Below the pieces are notes generated by a model. It was not told the origin of the DNA. It saw nothing but the letters and a program-made list of their open reading frames with translations, and searched no databases. Below are positions 41,997-51,412 of a stretch of DNA of 64,000 bases, in pieces. The stretch lies in assembly GCF_026626705.1 (NCBI RefSeq), contig NZ_JAPNKC010000001.1, forward strand, positions 5,784,001 through 5,848,000, given 5' to 3'. The position numbers were made by a program, and so were the translations under genes. Position 1 is the stretch's first letter. Each line of letters begins with the position of its first letter. The DNA is from Pyxidicoccus sp. MSG2 (lineage in GTDB: Bacteria > Myxococcota > Myxococcia > Myxococcales > Myxococcaceae).

Positions 41997-42644
41997 ATGG
42001 ATGCCATCGCGTTGCTGAAGGCGGACCACAAGACGGTGGAGCAGCTCTTCCGGAAGTACGAGAAGGCGGGCCCCAATGCCCACAAGCTGAAGCGGAAGCT
42101 GGTGGACCAGCTGGTGCACGAGCTGTCCGTGCATGCCGCCATCGAGGAGCAGGTCTTCTACCCGGCGGTGCGCGCGCGCGCGGAGGAGCTGGGGAGCGAC
42201 GTGCTGAACGCGCTGGAGCAGCACCACGTGGTGAAGCTGGTGCTCGCGGAGCTGGACGCGATGCCGCCCGAGGCGGAGCGCTTCGACGCGAAGGTGCACG
42301 TGCTGATGGAGAGCGTGCGCGCGCACGTGGTGGAGGAGGAGAGCGAGCTCTTCCCGGCCGTGAAGAAGGCCTTCCGACCGCAGGAGCTGCGGACGATGGG
42401 GGACGTGCTGGAGATGGCGAAGAGGGCGGCGCCCACGCGGCCGCACCCGCTGGCGCCGGACACGCCGCCGGCCAACCTGGTGGCGGGCGCGGTGTCGGCG
42501 GTGATGGACATCGGCCGGGACGCGCTGCGGGCCGCGCGCCGCAAGGCGACCACGAAGGTGCGCTCGGTGGCCGGGCTCGGTCCGAGCCCGAAGCAGGAGC
42601 CTCGCCCGGCGTACGAGGCGGGCGGCGACGCGGCGAGCCCGTGA
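41997..42644 (+). CDS. Hemerythrin HHE-domain protein
   Basis: A 215-residue protein whose first ~125 residues form a hemerythrin-like four-helix bundle. Candidate di-iron ligands include His11 in KADH, His46 and Glu50 in VHAAIEE, His76/77 in QHH, and His110 and Glu114 in AHVVEEE. Proteins of this class bind oxygen or nitric oxide, store iron or buffer oxidative stress. The C-terminal ~90 residues are Pro/Ala-rich and probably disordered. The ATG at 41997 follows CAAGGAGGTT directly. Confidence 0.88.
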   Translation: MDAIALLKADHKTVEQLFRKYEKAGPNAHKLKRKLVDQLVHELSVHAAIEEQVFYPAVRARAEELGSDVLNALEQHHVVKLVLAELDAMPPEAERFDAKVHVLMESVRAHVVEEESELFPAVKKAFRPQELRTMGDVLEMAKRAAPTRPHPLAPDTPPANLVAGAVSAVMDIGRDALRAARRKATTKVRSVAGLGPSPKQEPRPAYEAGGDAASP

Positions 42645-42822
42645 GCGGGAGCCGGGCGGATTGCTGAGACGCGCGCCATGGGCCGGCGGTTCCGGCGCGT
42701 GGCCGCACGCATGGGGCAGGCATGTGGAAGGGGGCACCGTGGCGGAGTGAATGCCGCGCGGTGTCCTGCCGTCCCATGGGGTGAGGACGTCGCATCACGA
42801 CCCCCACGCCCGAGGAAGCGCC

Positions 42823-43581
42823 ATGCCTGCTGCCCGACCTGTCCGTTCCCTGTTCCTCACCGCGTTGCTGCTCACCAGCCTGGTGGCCTCCGCGCAGCCC
42901 GAGCCCGTGTCCCAGCCGCGCCCGCCGGTGGACACCGCCGTGCGGACGATTCGAGTGGAGGGCACGGGCGAGGTGAAGGCGCAGCCGGACGAGGCCTTCA
43001 TCGACCTGGCGGTGGAGACGGTGGCGCCGAACGCGAAGGCGGCGGGCGAGCAGAACGCGAAGCGGATGGAGAAGGTGATTGCGGCGCTGACGTCCGCGGG
43101 GATTGCGCGGCGGGAAATCCAGACGCGCAACTACTCGGTGTACCCGGAGTACGCGCCGCCCGCGCCCAACGAGCAGGAGCCGAAGCTGAAGGGCTACCGC
43201 GTGAGCAACGTGGTCAGCGTGCACGTGACGGAGCTGTCGCGGGTGGGAAGCCTGCTGGACCAGGCGCTCGCGGCGGGAGCGAACCGGGTGGACCAGGTGC
43301 GCTTCGGGCTGAGCCGTGAGGACGCGGTGCAGGGCGAGGCGCTGCGTCAGGCCGTGGCGCGGGCGCGCAGGTCCGCCGAGGTGCTGGCGGCGGCGCTGAA
43401 CGTGAAGCTGGGCGCGGTGCTGGACGCGAGCACGGTGACGGAGCCCCCCAGGCTGTACCCGGCACGGCTGGCGATGGCGGAGATGGCGGATGCCCGCGCG
43501 ACGACGACGCCCATCCAGCCGGAGGAGCAGACGGTGCAGGCGAAGGTGACGCTCATCTACGTCATCGAGTCCGCGAAGTAG
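42823..43581 (+). CDS. SIMPL (DUF541) domain exported protein
   Basis: A 252-residue exported protein. The signal peptide (MPAARPVRSLFLTALLLTS) is cut near ASA|QPEP. The mature part is a SIMPL/DUF541 domain; family features are IRVEGTGEVKAQPDEAFIDLAVET at the start, IQTRNYSVYPEY in the middle and GYRVSNVVSV. The name comes from mammalian SIMPL; bacterial members are periplasmic or outer-membrane-associated and linked to oxidative stress. The ATG at 42823 has a CGAGGAAG ribosome site. It is followed by a perfect CGGGCCCGCGCGGGCCCG palindrome (43711-43728), possibly a terminator. Confidence 0.87.
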   Translation: MPAARPVRSLFLTALLLTSLVASAQPEPVSQPRPPVDTAVRTIRVEGTGEVKAQPDEAFIDLAVETVAPNAKAAGEQNAKRMEKVIAALTSAGIARREIQTRNYSVYPEYAPPAPNEQEPKLKGYRVSNVVSVHVTELSRVGSLLDQALAAGANRVDQVRFGLSREDAVQGEALRQAVARARRSAEVLAAALNVKLGAVLDASTVTEPPRLYPARLAMAEMADARATTTPIQPEEQTVQAKVTLIYVIESAK

Positions 43582-43768
43582 TCGCGCTCACCGGGCGGGC
43601 GGCACGGTGCTCCACTGCCTGCCTGACCTCCCTGGGGGCCGGGAGGGATGGAGCACCTGGGTTCTCGGCCGCCTGGACCGTTCGCATCTTGCTGCGGAGG
43701 GGAGGGAAGCCGGGCCCGCGCGGGCCCGGGCCCTCGGACTTCTTGCACGGGCAGGAGGGCAGGGGACG

Positions 43769-44320
43769 ATGACCGGCAGACGCGGCTGGATGTTCGTGGC
43801 GCTCGTGGTGGGCAGTCTGTCGCTGGGGTGCCGGAACGAGGCCGAGGGGCCGGCAGGTCCTTCGGCGGGCGAGAGAGAAGGACGCTCCGACGTCCTGCGG
43901 GGGCTCATGGCTTCGAAGGAACGGGCACCGGAGCCGGAGGACCTGAAGGGTCCCTCCGAGCTGGCGCCCCAGCCCGTCCCGCCCGAGCCCCAGCCGGAGC
44001 AGGGACAGGGAGGCTCGGGCCGTCCCGAGTCCGTGAAGAGTGTGCAGGGCCAGGTGGCGTGGGTCGGAGACGACGAGCTCCTCATCCGCGACGCGGATGG
44101 CAGGGAGCACGACTTCGAGGTGAGCCCGGACACGCGGCTCGTGATGGGGAAGGACGTCGTGCCGCTGCGCTCGATGCGCAAGGACGACACGGTCCGCGTG
44201 AGCTACGACGAGGGCCCCGGCGGTCAGGTGGCGCGCCAGGTGGAGGTGCTGCCAGCGCCGGACACGCGTCCTGGCCAGGGCCGCACGCCGCGGGGCGAAG
44301 AGGCCGCGCCGCTGCGCTGA
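43769..44320 (+). CDS. Lipoprotein with a small beta-barrel (DUF5666-like) domain
   Basis: A 183-residue lipoprotein with lipobox SLGC (Cys21). Residues ~22-85 are a charged, Pro-rich spacer; residues ~88-160 form a compact domain (VQGQVAWVGDDELLIRDADG, then DTRLVMGKDVVPLRSM and DTVRVSYDEG) resembling DUF5666-type OB-like folds. Function unknown. GCAGGAGGG lies upstream of the ATG at 43769. It converges with the large nuclease gene. Confidence 0.72.
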   Translation: MTGRRGWMFVALVVGSLSLGCRNEAEGPAGPSAGEREGRSDVLRGLMASKERAPEPEDLKGPSELAPQPVPPEPQPEQGQGGSGRPESVKSVQGQVAWVGDDELLIRDADGREHDFEVSPDTRLVMGKDVVPLRSMRKDDTVRVSYDEGPGGQVARQVEVLPAPDTRPGQGRTPRGEEAAPLR

Positions 44321-44348
44321 GCGCCGTGTCTGCGCGCGGGGTGTCGCG

Positions 44349-47300
44349 TCAGAACGCGCCGCCGTCCGCGCGCCGGCCCGCGGAGGAGCCGAGTCCCGGG
44401 TTGAGCGTGGTGTGTGAAACCCAGCCCGCGTCGGGCACGGCGTCCGGCATCCGGTTGATGGACACGTTGTCGATGGTGCTGCCGTAGCCCACCATGTCCA
44501 CGATGCCGCCGTCGGGAGCGCGGAGGCTGGGGACATCGCCATCGTTGTTGAGGCCGAGCTGTCCGGTGGACGCGGCCAGCGTGTTGGGGGTGCCGGGCTC
44601 GAACCCGCGGGGGCCGCCGTACACGACGAAGGCGCGGCCCGGCGCGAGCGACGTCCCCGAGGGGAAGACGTGCCGCACGACGGCCGAGTCCCACAGGCTC
44701 CAGCCGGACAGGTCCGCGTTCGAGGCGCCGGAGTTGAGGACCTCGATGAACTCGAAGTGGGGGTCGCCCACGCCGCCATCACCGGCGGGCTCGTTGGCGA
44801 GGACCTCGTTGATGAAGAGCATGGGCGTGGACGGGGTCCCCGAGTCGCCTTCGCCGCCCAGGTCGTACTGGCTGACGACGGGGTAGTGGTCGCTGACGGT
44901 GTTGCCGTAGTTGGGAATCCAGCTGTCGGGGCGCAGCACGCGGACGGTGCCGGACAGGTAGTCCACGGCCATCTCGTTGGTGGCGAGCGTGTGGTCGATG
45001 GCCTCGCGGTACGAGACGGTGGTGCGCTCCCCGGCGAGCGACAGCGGCCGGGTGATGAAGGTGTAGTGGGACGTGTCGAGCACGAAGGGCTCGAAGGGGC
45101 TGGCGAGGTACAGGCCGTCATTGCCGCGGGTGATGGAGCGGTCGACGTCATCGTTCCAGTCGCCGACGACGAGCACCCGGTCTGAGGGCATGGCGGTGTC
45201 GAGGTAGCTCTTGAGCGCGGTGCCGGCGCGCTGCCGCTGCCCGTAGGAGACCTCGTCATCGAACGCCTTCATGTGGAGGACGATGACGATGAGGGGCACG
45301 TCCGTGGCGCCGACGCGCAGGGTGAAGTCCACGCGAAGAGGCGGGCGGCCACCGAAGTCGGCGGCCTGCGTCGTGAGGATGAGCTGGGCGCTGCGCCAGG
45401 TGAGGGTGCTGTCGTAGAGGATGCCGGGCTTCTGCTCACCGGCGCTGTACCAGGACGAGCCGCCAGGGACGAAGGACACGTCGTTGGCGAGGAAGCCGCT
45501 GTACCCGGGAAGCTGGGCCTTGAGGGTGGCGAAGTCCGTGGTGTCCACCATCTCCACGAGTCCCCACACGTTGACGCCCGCGTCGCGCATGACGTCGCGC
45601 GCGTAGGCAATCTGCAGGTCGTCGGGAGTGCCACCGTCGGAGGTGGAGTTCGGAGGCCCCTGGTTGGGGGCGCCGAACCACTCGAGGTTCCACTGGCCCA
45701 CGGTGAGCGGAGCGCTCGCGCCGCGCACGTTGAGCGACAGCGCGCGGGAGTTACCGTTGCCTTCGGCGTCCTGCACGGAGACGGTGAAGCTCGCGGGGCC
45801 GCCTGCCGTGGGAGTGCCGGAGATGACTCCCGAGGACGACAGCGAGAGTCCCGCGGGCAGCGAGCCGGTGTGGCTCCAGGACAGCGGGGCGCGGCCATTG
45901 GAGGCGGTGAGCGTGGCGCTGTAGGGCTGGCCCCGGACGGCATCGGGGAGCGAGGCCGTCGTCACGAGCGGCGGGACATAGACAGGCAGCGTGAGGGTGC
46001 GCAGCGCGACGCGGCCGTTGGCATCCGCGACGCGCGCGGTGAACGACGTGGTGCCGCTGGCGGGTGTGCCGCTGATGCTCCCCGTGCCGGACAGGGTGAG
46101 TCCCGTCGGCAGCGAGCCCGAGGAGATGCTCCAGCTGAGCGGGGCCTTGCCGCCGGAGGCGAGCAGCGAGGCGGAGTAGGACACACCGCCCCGGCCCTCG
46201 GGGAGCGAGCTGGTGGTGACAGTGGGGAGCAGGAAGGTGGTGAGCGCGAAGGCGCGCGACGCGGTGCGGCCATTGGCGTCCGAGATGCCGACCTGTCCGG
46301 AGGTGGTGCTCGGGGTGAGGGGCGTGCCGGCCAGCTCGCCGACGCTGGTGAGGACGAGCCAGCCAGGCAGGGGGCTCGGGGTGAAGAAGGTGTACGGCGG
46401 CTTCCCCTCGCTGGCGAAGTACACGGCGCTGAAGGGCTCGGAGACATAACCGTCGAGCTGGAGGGGCGGGCCCGAGAGGGTGGGCAGCCGGTACAGGGTG
46501 AGCGCGAGCGCGCGGGTGGCGGTGCGCCCGCCGCTGTCGGTGACGCGGACGGTGAGGGAGAAGACTCCGTTGCTTCCGCTGGGGGTACCGGAGATGGCGC
46601 CGCTGCTCTGTGTGAGGGTGAGGCCCTGGGGCAGGGCGCCCGAGTCGATGGACCAGGTGTGTGGTGCGCGTCCCCCGGTGGCGGTGAGGCTGGCGGTGTA
46701 CGTGCCGCCCACGTACCCGTCGGGGAGCGAGCTGGTGGTGACGGTGGGCGGAGCGTAGACGGTGAGGGACAGCGCACGGCTGTCGGTGCGACCGCCGTCG
46801 TCGGTGACGCGAACGGTGAAGGACGAAGCCCCCGCGGCGGAGGGCGTCCCGCTCAGCGTGCCGTCGGACGCGAGCGACAGGCCCGAGGGCAGGGAGCCGG
46901 AAGCGAGGGACCAGGTGAGCGGGGCCCGGCCACCCGAGGCGGCGAGGCGGGTGGAGTACGCCTTGCCCGGGTCGCCATCCGGAAGCGTGGTGGTGGTGAT
47001 GGAGGGGAGCGCGAGGACGGTGAGGGACACGGCGCGCGGGGCGGCGCGGCCGTTGGCGTCACGAGCGCTGACGTCGAAGTTGAAGACACCTGCCTGGGCG
47101 GGCCTGCCATGGAGGAGCCCCTCTTCCGCGAGCGCGAGCCCGGAAGGGAGCACGCCCGAGGCGGTGAACAGGTACGGAGCCTTGCCGCCGGAAGCGGAGA
47201 ACGGCAGCGCGACGCTGTCACCGACATAGGCGCTCTGGGCGGGCACGGCGGCGAGCGAGGGGGGCGGGTACGTGGTGAGAGACACCGCGCGCGTATCGGT

Positions 47301-48425
47301 GGCGCTCAGCGAGTCGGTGACGCGGACGGTGAAGGAGACGGTGCCGGCGGTGGAAGCGGTGCCCTCGAGGGTGCCCGAGCCAGAGAGGGAAAGGCCTGAG
47401 GGCAGCGAGCCCTGGGTGAGGGCCCAGGTGTACGGAGGCTGACCGCCGGCAGCGGAGAGGCCATGTCCGTAGGGGGCATCGGTGTACGCGTCGGTCAGGG
47501 TGGTGGGGGTGACGGTGAGGCCGCCGCGAACGGTGAGCTGGAAGGAGGCGGACGCGGCGCGGTCGTTGAGGTCCTGGACCTCGACGGTGAAGGACGCGGT
47601 GGTCGCAGCGGTGGGGGTGCCGAGCACGGAGCCGCCCTCCAGCCGGAGCCCTTCCGGCAGCGAGCCCGAGGCGATGCGGAAGGAGAGCGGGGCCTTGCCT
47701 CCGCTGGCGTTCAGGGAAGCGGAGTAGGGAGCGCCGATGACGGCGAGGTCGAGCGTAGCGCTGGAGATGGACGGGGGCGCGAAGACGGAAAGCGTGAAGT
47801 CTCGCTGGGCGGAGAGGCCGGAGGAGTCCTGGACGCTGAGGGTGACGGCGAAGGTACCGGAGCCCACGGGAGCGCCAGCGAAGCGGCCATTCGCGCCCAG
47901 GCGCAGGCCCGAGGGCAGCGAGCCGCTAGCGAGGACCCAGATGTACGGGGCCGTGCCGCCGGAGGCGGAGAGCAGCGTCGTGTACTCACTGCCGAGGTAC
48001 GCATCCGGGAGCGAGGAGGTGGCGACCTCGAAGCCGGAGCCGAGGACGTCAATGCCAAGCGTCCCGCGAGCGGACCGGCCGGAGGAGTCGCGGACCTCGA
48101 CGGTGAAGGAAGTGGAGCCCTGTGCGGAGGGGGTGCCGGCGATTTCGCCCGAGCTGGAGAGGGACAGGCCCGCGGGCAGGGCGCCCTGGACGAGCTGCCA
48201 CGAGTACGCGGGCGAGCCGCCGGAGGCGGCGAGGGTGACGCGGTAGGGCTGGGAGACGGTAGCAGCCGGGAGCGCTTCGGTGGTGAGCGTGAGGGACGAA
48301 TCGCCCCCGTCATTGGCGTCCGAACCCGCGTCCGTGAGGGGAACGAGCGGGTTGACGGGCGAAGAGCCCGGGCACGCGGTGAGGAGGAGGGCGATCAGCA
48401 GCGACAGGGCGCGGGGAAACCGCAT
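44349..48425 (-). CDS. Secreted endonuclease/exonuclease/phosphatase with ten Ig-like repeats and a lamin-tail domain
   Basis: A 1358-residue lipoprotein (lipobox LTAC, Cys18). Residues ~47-890 are ten tandem ~84-residue Ig-like (He_PIG/cadherin-like) repeats, each with Y-x-x-x-L-x-A-S-G-G and G-S-L-P-x-G-L-x-L. Residues ~895-1200 form an endonuclease/exonuclease/phosphatase domain with its active-site set: Asn in QWNLEW, Glu in GLVEMVD, the Asp-Asn pair in VGDWNDD and His in SDHYPVV. The last ~150 residues are a lamin-tail domain (INEVLAN, then GWSLWDS). This looks like a cell-surface extracellular DNase carried on a long stalk. CGGAG lies upstream of the ATG. Confidence 0.88.
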   Translation of the reverse strand: MRFPRALSLLIALLLTACPGSSPVNPLVPLTDAGSDANDGGDSSLTLTTEALPAATVSQPYRVTLAASGGSPAYSWQLVQGALPAGLSLSSSGEIAGTPSAQGSTSFTVEVRDSSGRSARGTLGIDVLGSGFEVATSSLPDAYLGSEYTTLLSASGGTAPYIWVLASGSLPSGLRLGANGRFAGAPVGSGTFAVTLSVQDSSGLSAQRDFTLSVFAPPSISSATLDLAVIGAPYSASLNASGGKAPLSFRIASGSLPEGLRLEGGSVLGTPTAATTASFTVEVQDLNDRAASASFQLTVRGGLTVTPTTLTDAYTDAPYGHGLSAAGGQPPYTWALTQGSLPSGLSLSGSGTLEGTASTAGTVSFTVRVTDSLSATDTRAVSLTTYPPPSLAAVPAQSAYVGDSVALPFSASGGKAPYLFTASGVLPSGLALAEEGLLHGRPAQAGVFNFDVSARDANGRAAPRAVSLTVLALPSITTTTLPDGDPGKAYSTRLAASGGRAPLTWSLASGSLPSGLSLASDGTLSGTPSAAGASSFTVRVTDDGGRTDSRALSLTVYAPPTVTTSSLPDGYVGGTYTASLTATGGRAPHTWSIDSGALPQGLTLTQSSGAISGTPSGSNGVFSLTVRVTDSGGRTATRALALTLYRLPTLSGPPLQLDGYVSEPFSAVYFASEGKPPYTFFTPSPLPGWLVLTSVGELAGTPLTPSTTSGQVGISDANGRTASRAFALTTFLLPTVTTSSLPEGRGGVSYSASLLASGGKAPLSWSISSGSLPTGLTLSGTGSISGTPASGTTSFTARVADANGRVALRTLTLPVYVPPLVTTASLPDAVRGQPYSATLTASNGRAPLSWSHTGSLPAGLSLSSSGVISGTPTAGGPASFTVSVQDAEGNGNSRALSLNVRGASAPLTVGQWNLEWFGAPNQGPPNSTSDGGTPDDLQIAYARDVMRDAGVNVWGLVEMVDTTDFATLKAQLPGYSGFLANDVSFVPGGSSWYSAGEQKPGILYDSTLTWRSAQLILTTQAADFGGRPPLRVDFTLRVGATDVPLIVIVLHMKAFDDEVSYGQRQRAGTALKSYLDTAMPSDRVLVVGDWNDDVDRSITRGNDGLYLASPFEPFVLDTSHYTFITRPLSLAGERTTVSYREAIDHTLATNEMAVDYLSGTVRVLRPDSWIPNYGNTVSDHYPVVSQYDLGGEGDSGTPSTPMLFINEVLANEPAGDGGVGDPHFEFIEVLNSGASNADLSGWSLWDSAVVRHVFPSGTSLAPGRAFVVYGGPRGFEPGTPNTLAASTGQLGLNNDGDVPSLRAPDGGIVDMVGYGSTIDNVSINRMPDAVPDAGWVSHTTLNPGLGSSAGRRADGGAF

Positions 48426-48652
48426 GGAAACTCCGGCCCGGCACGGCAGGGCCCACGGAAGAAAAGGGCGTCACTGTACTGTGTTGGACGAATGGGGGGC
48501 CAGGGTCGCCGCCTACCCATCTGAAGAGTTGAGCCTATCCGTGCTTCGCTTCCACTGTCGAGCGCACGAAATGCATCGGGCGACCCCTGGCTGGCAGGAG
48601 TCGCCCGTGCAGTTCCTCTCAATGTGCGCTGCGGCTCAATGCCGCATCACCT

Positions 48653-51292
48653 TTACGGCACGGTGATGCTGTTGACCGCGCCCGCAGTAATCGTGGTGGT
48701 GAACCGGAAGTCATCCACGTTGCTGCCTGTGTCGGTCGACGTCGCGTCGCGGCTCAGCGAGCCCGCCACCGAACCACTGTCCTCAAGAGTCGTCGTGTCC
48801 CCGGTCCCCTCCCGGAGGTCGAACTTGGTCGCCGTGCCGGTGATGGTGGCCTGCGTAATGTTACCTTCGTAGGAGAGCGAATCGACCAACTTATCCGTGC
48901 TTCCGTCGTAGATGGACACGGCATCCGGAGGGCCGTTCTGGATGTAATCCGTGGTGCCCTTCTGCAACGTCTTCACCCCGGGGCGTCCGGCAAGGGGACC
49001 GACAACGTTGGCGGAGCCGACGACGAGGTACTCGCCGGGCTCGAGCGTCGTGCCAGCCTCGGACAGGGCGATCTTCTGGTAGCTCGTGCTGTTGGCGCCA
49101 TTGACGAGCACGAGGAAGAGGTTGGCGAGCGGGATGGAGGTCGTGGACCGGTTGTAGAGCTCCACGAACTCGTTCGCGTCACCGGCACCGGGCATGTCGT
49201 AGTCCACCTCGTTGATGACGATGGGCGCGGGTGGGGGGGGAGGCGTATACCCGGAGAAGTTGGCGGTGTTCCCAGTGCTGCCCACGGGCTTGCCAAGCAG
49301 GTCCGTCACTTCTCCAGAGACCGTCGCGGTATACGCGGTACCGCTGGTCTGGTCAGACGTGGTGAGCACCACCGTGTAGCCGTTCGTCGTAGCACCCGAG
49401 ACGGTCAGCGAGTTGTTGATGGTGAAGTCCGTGGCCTGCGCGGATGCAGCGGCGATCTTCCTGTCGAACGTCAGCTGGGCCGAGGTGGCGCTCAGCGCTC
49501 GTGCCGAAACGAGCTTGGGGGCAGGGCAGTTCGACAGCTGGATGTCGGACGCGGTGAAGGCCGAAGGCTGGGTCACCGCGTTGAACCGCCACACCGGTCC
49601 CACCTGCACCGAGAAGGAGCAGGTCGAGGCAATGTCGAGCTCAGTGGCCAGGGTCGCAGGCACGCGGAGCCGGATATTGGCGACTTGCTGAGTCTCGCCT
49701 TCGGTGGTGATGGGGTAGGCCGTGAAGCCGCCACCGCTACCCGTACCTGCATCGGCGATGGTGCCGCTGAACGCAACGAGCCGGCTCTCGTAGTTGTCCG
49801 CCGTATCCAGGTCGGAAGCAGCGGAGACGTTGGACTTGAGGCCGGCGGGAGTCGCACCGGACAGGTTCTGGACCGGGTGGCCCCTGCTGATGACCGTCAG
49901 GTTGGTCACAGTGAGCGCGATACGCATGCCCGTGGTGATAACGCCAGCGTCGCCGGAGGCTGCGGAGTTGCTACGCTCCGTGACCGTGAAGCTCACCCGG
50001 TCGCCAACAGCGACCTGGCCGAGCGCCGCCGCGTCAGAGACGAACATCGCGGGGCCCGCCGCCTCGGCCTGGACGAAGAAGCCCGGCTTGTCAGTGGCGC
50101 CACTGCCCGTAACCGCGGGCTTGATGTAGGTGACGAATGCGCCCGTGATGGGCAGGTCGACGGTCCCGAACGCGGCCGACAGGAAGGCCGTGATCTGCGC
50201 GCTCGTCTCCGCCGGAGTCGTGGTGACGGTCGAGTTCTCGCAGGTGCCCGACGCATTGCACACCTGGGTCAGGGTGCAGTTCGCGTTGGTGAGGCACTGC
50301 ACGCAAGCCGTCCGGTTGTTGCAGAGGGGCCGGTTCGCGTCCACGGAGGCGCAGTTGGCGTCCGTGATGCACACCTCGCACACGCCGCGGCCGTTGTTGG
50401 CAGTGGTGTCGCAGAAGTCGCGGTTGCTATCCGGCGTGTCCGTGCACTGCGTATCCGAGGAGCAGCCGCAGAAGTTGCTGTTGCACGAAGGCTTGCTCGC
50501 ATCGCACCGGGCATGGCTGCCGGCGGTGCACTCGACGCAGGTGGTCGGCTGCGTGTCCGTGCGGCAGACCGGGGTCTCCGTGGCACACGAAGTGTCATCA
50601 GCGCAGCCCTCGCAGGCCGTGCCCGCCGCGTTGCAGGTCTGGGTGCCCTGGCAACCGACCGTGGTGCCATCGGTCGTTACACAGACCTTGCACTCACCGG
50701 CGCCACTGGCCGCAGTGGTGTCGCAGATGTTGGTGGGTGAGTTGCAACCCTGGTCCGCCGTGTTGCCCTGGGCCGAGTCGAGGCACACCTTGCACGCGCC
50801 CGCGCCGCTGGCCGCAGTGGTGTCGCAGATAGGAGCCGCAGCAGCGCAGCCCGTGTCCTGGGCACCAGCCTGAGCCGAGTCGAGGCACGCCACGCACTTG
50901 TCGTTCGCCGTGTCGCAGACAGGAGTCGCGGCGGTGCAGCCTTGGTCCTGACCCGCGCCCTGGGCCGTGTCGGTGCACGCCTTCACGCCCGCGTCGGTGC
51001 CGGCATCCGTGCCCGCATCAGTCCCCGCGTCGGTGCCGGCATCCGTGCCCGCATCAGTCCCCGCGTCGGTGCCGGCATCCGTGCCCGCGTCAGTCCCCGC
51101 GTCCACGGGAGGCGGCTGGGTGATGTCACGCTGCGAGCACGTGCCGTCGCTGCAGGTCCATTCCCTGCCCGGGTCCGGCTGCCCGTTGTCGTTACGACAG
51201 TCGAACGCGTCGGTGCACTCGTCTCCACAGCCCGTTCCCACCGTCACCAGCACGGCGGTCAAAAGAGCCGGAAGCCAATTCCGTCTCAGCAT
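48653..51292 (-). CDS. Lamin-tail surface lipoprotein with DAGT linker and Cys-rich repeats
   Basis: An 879-residue lipoprotein (lipobox GTGC, Cys22). A Cys-rich head is followed by ten DAGT-like units, then about five Cys-rich ~35-residue repeats containing CDTTAASGAG and CLDSAQ. Next come an OB-like/DUF5689-type region (~360-560), a bacterial Ig-like domain (PKLVSARALSATSAQLTF onward) and a C-terminal lamin-tail domain (IVINEVDYDMPG, NEFVELYN). No catalytic motif is seen, so a binding or structural surface role is likely. Its neighbour at 44349 also carries a lamin-tail domain. GGGAGGGGAA precedes the ATG. Confidence 0.82.
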   Translation of the reverse strand: MLRRNWLPALLTAVLVTVGTGCGDECTDAFDCRNDNGQPDPGREWTCSDGTCSQRDITQPPPVDAGTDAGTDAGTDAGTDAGTDAGTDAGTDAGTDAGTDAGVKACTDTAQGAGQDQGCTAATPVCDTANDKCVACLDSAQAGAQDTGCAAAAPICDTTAASGAGACKVCLDSAQGNTADQGCNSPTNICDTTAASGAGECKVCVTTDGTTVGCQGTQTCNAAGTACEGCADDTSCATETPVCRTDTQPTTCVECTAGSHARCDASKPSCNSNFCGCSSDTQCTDTPDSNRDFCDTTANNGRGVCEVCITDANCASVDANRPLCNNRTACVQCLTNANCTLTQVCNASGTCENSTVTTTPAETSAQITAFLSAAFGTVDLPITGAFVTYIKPAVTGSGATDKPGFFVQAEAAGPAMFVSDAAALGQVAVGDRVSFTVTERSNSAASGDAGVITTGMRIALTVTNLTVISRGHPVQNLSGATPAGLKSNVSAASDLDTADNYESRLVAFSGTIADAGTGSGGGFTAYPITTEGETQQVANIRLRVPATLATELDIASTCSFSVQVGPVWRFNAVTQPSAFTASDIQLSNCPAPKLVSARALSATSAQLTFDRKIAAASAQATDFTINNSLTVSGATTNGYTVVLTTSDQTSGTAYTATVSGEVTDLLGKPVGSTGNTANFSGYTPPPPPAPIVINEVDYDMPGAGDANEFVELYNRSTTSIPLANLFLVLVNGANSTSYQKIALSEAGTTLEPGEYLVVGSANVVGPLAGRPGVKTLQKGTTDYIQNGPPDAVSIYDGSTDKLVDSLSYEGNITQATITGTATKFDLREGTGDTTTLEDSGSVAGSLSRDATSTDTGSNVDDFRFTTTITAGAVNSITVP
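50985..51104. repeat. Ten 12-bp units encoding a DAGT linker
   Basis: Ten 12-bp units encode nine DAGT and one DAGV. Positions 50997-51104 also form three copies of a 36-bp higher-order unit, so the tract can expand or contract in frame. Confidence 0.88.
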
Positions 51293-51412
51293 GCGTTCCC
51301 CTCCCAGGGATACAGGTCTTCGCCCCCCTTACACCCGAACCCGGAGAGGGTCCATTGCTCGCCCCCCGAGTCACGGGCATTTCACTCGGGGATCGCTTGA
51401 ATTGTCAGGTGT

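Noticed and set aside
45273-47399. Gly/Glu/Arg-rich plus-strand frame opposite the Ig repeats
   Set aside because: Antisense of repeated Ig domains, hence its own apparent repeats.
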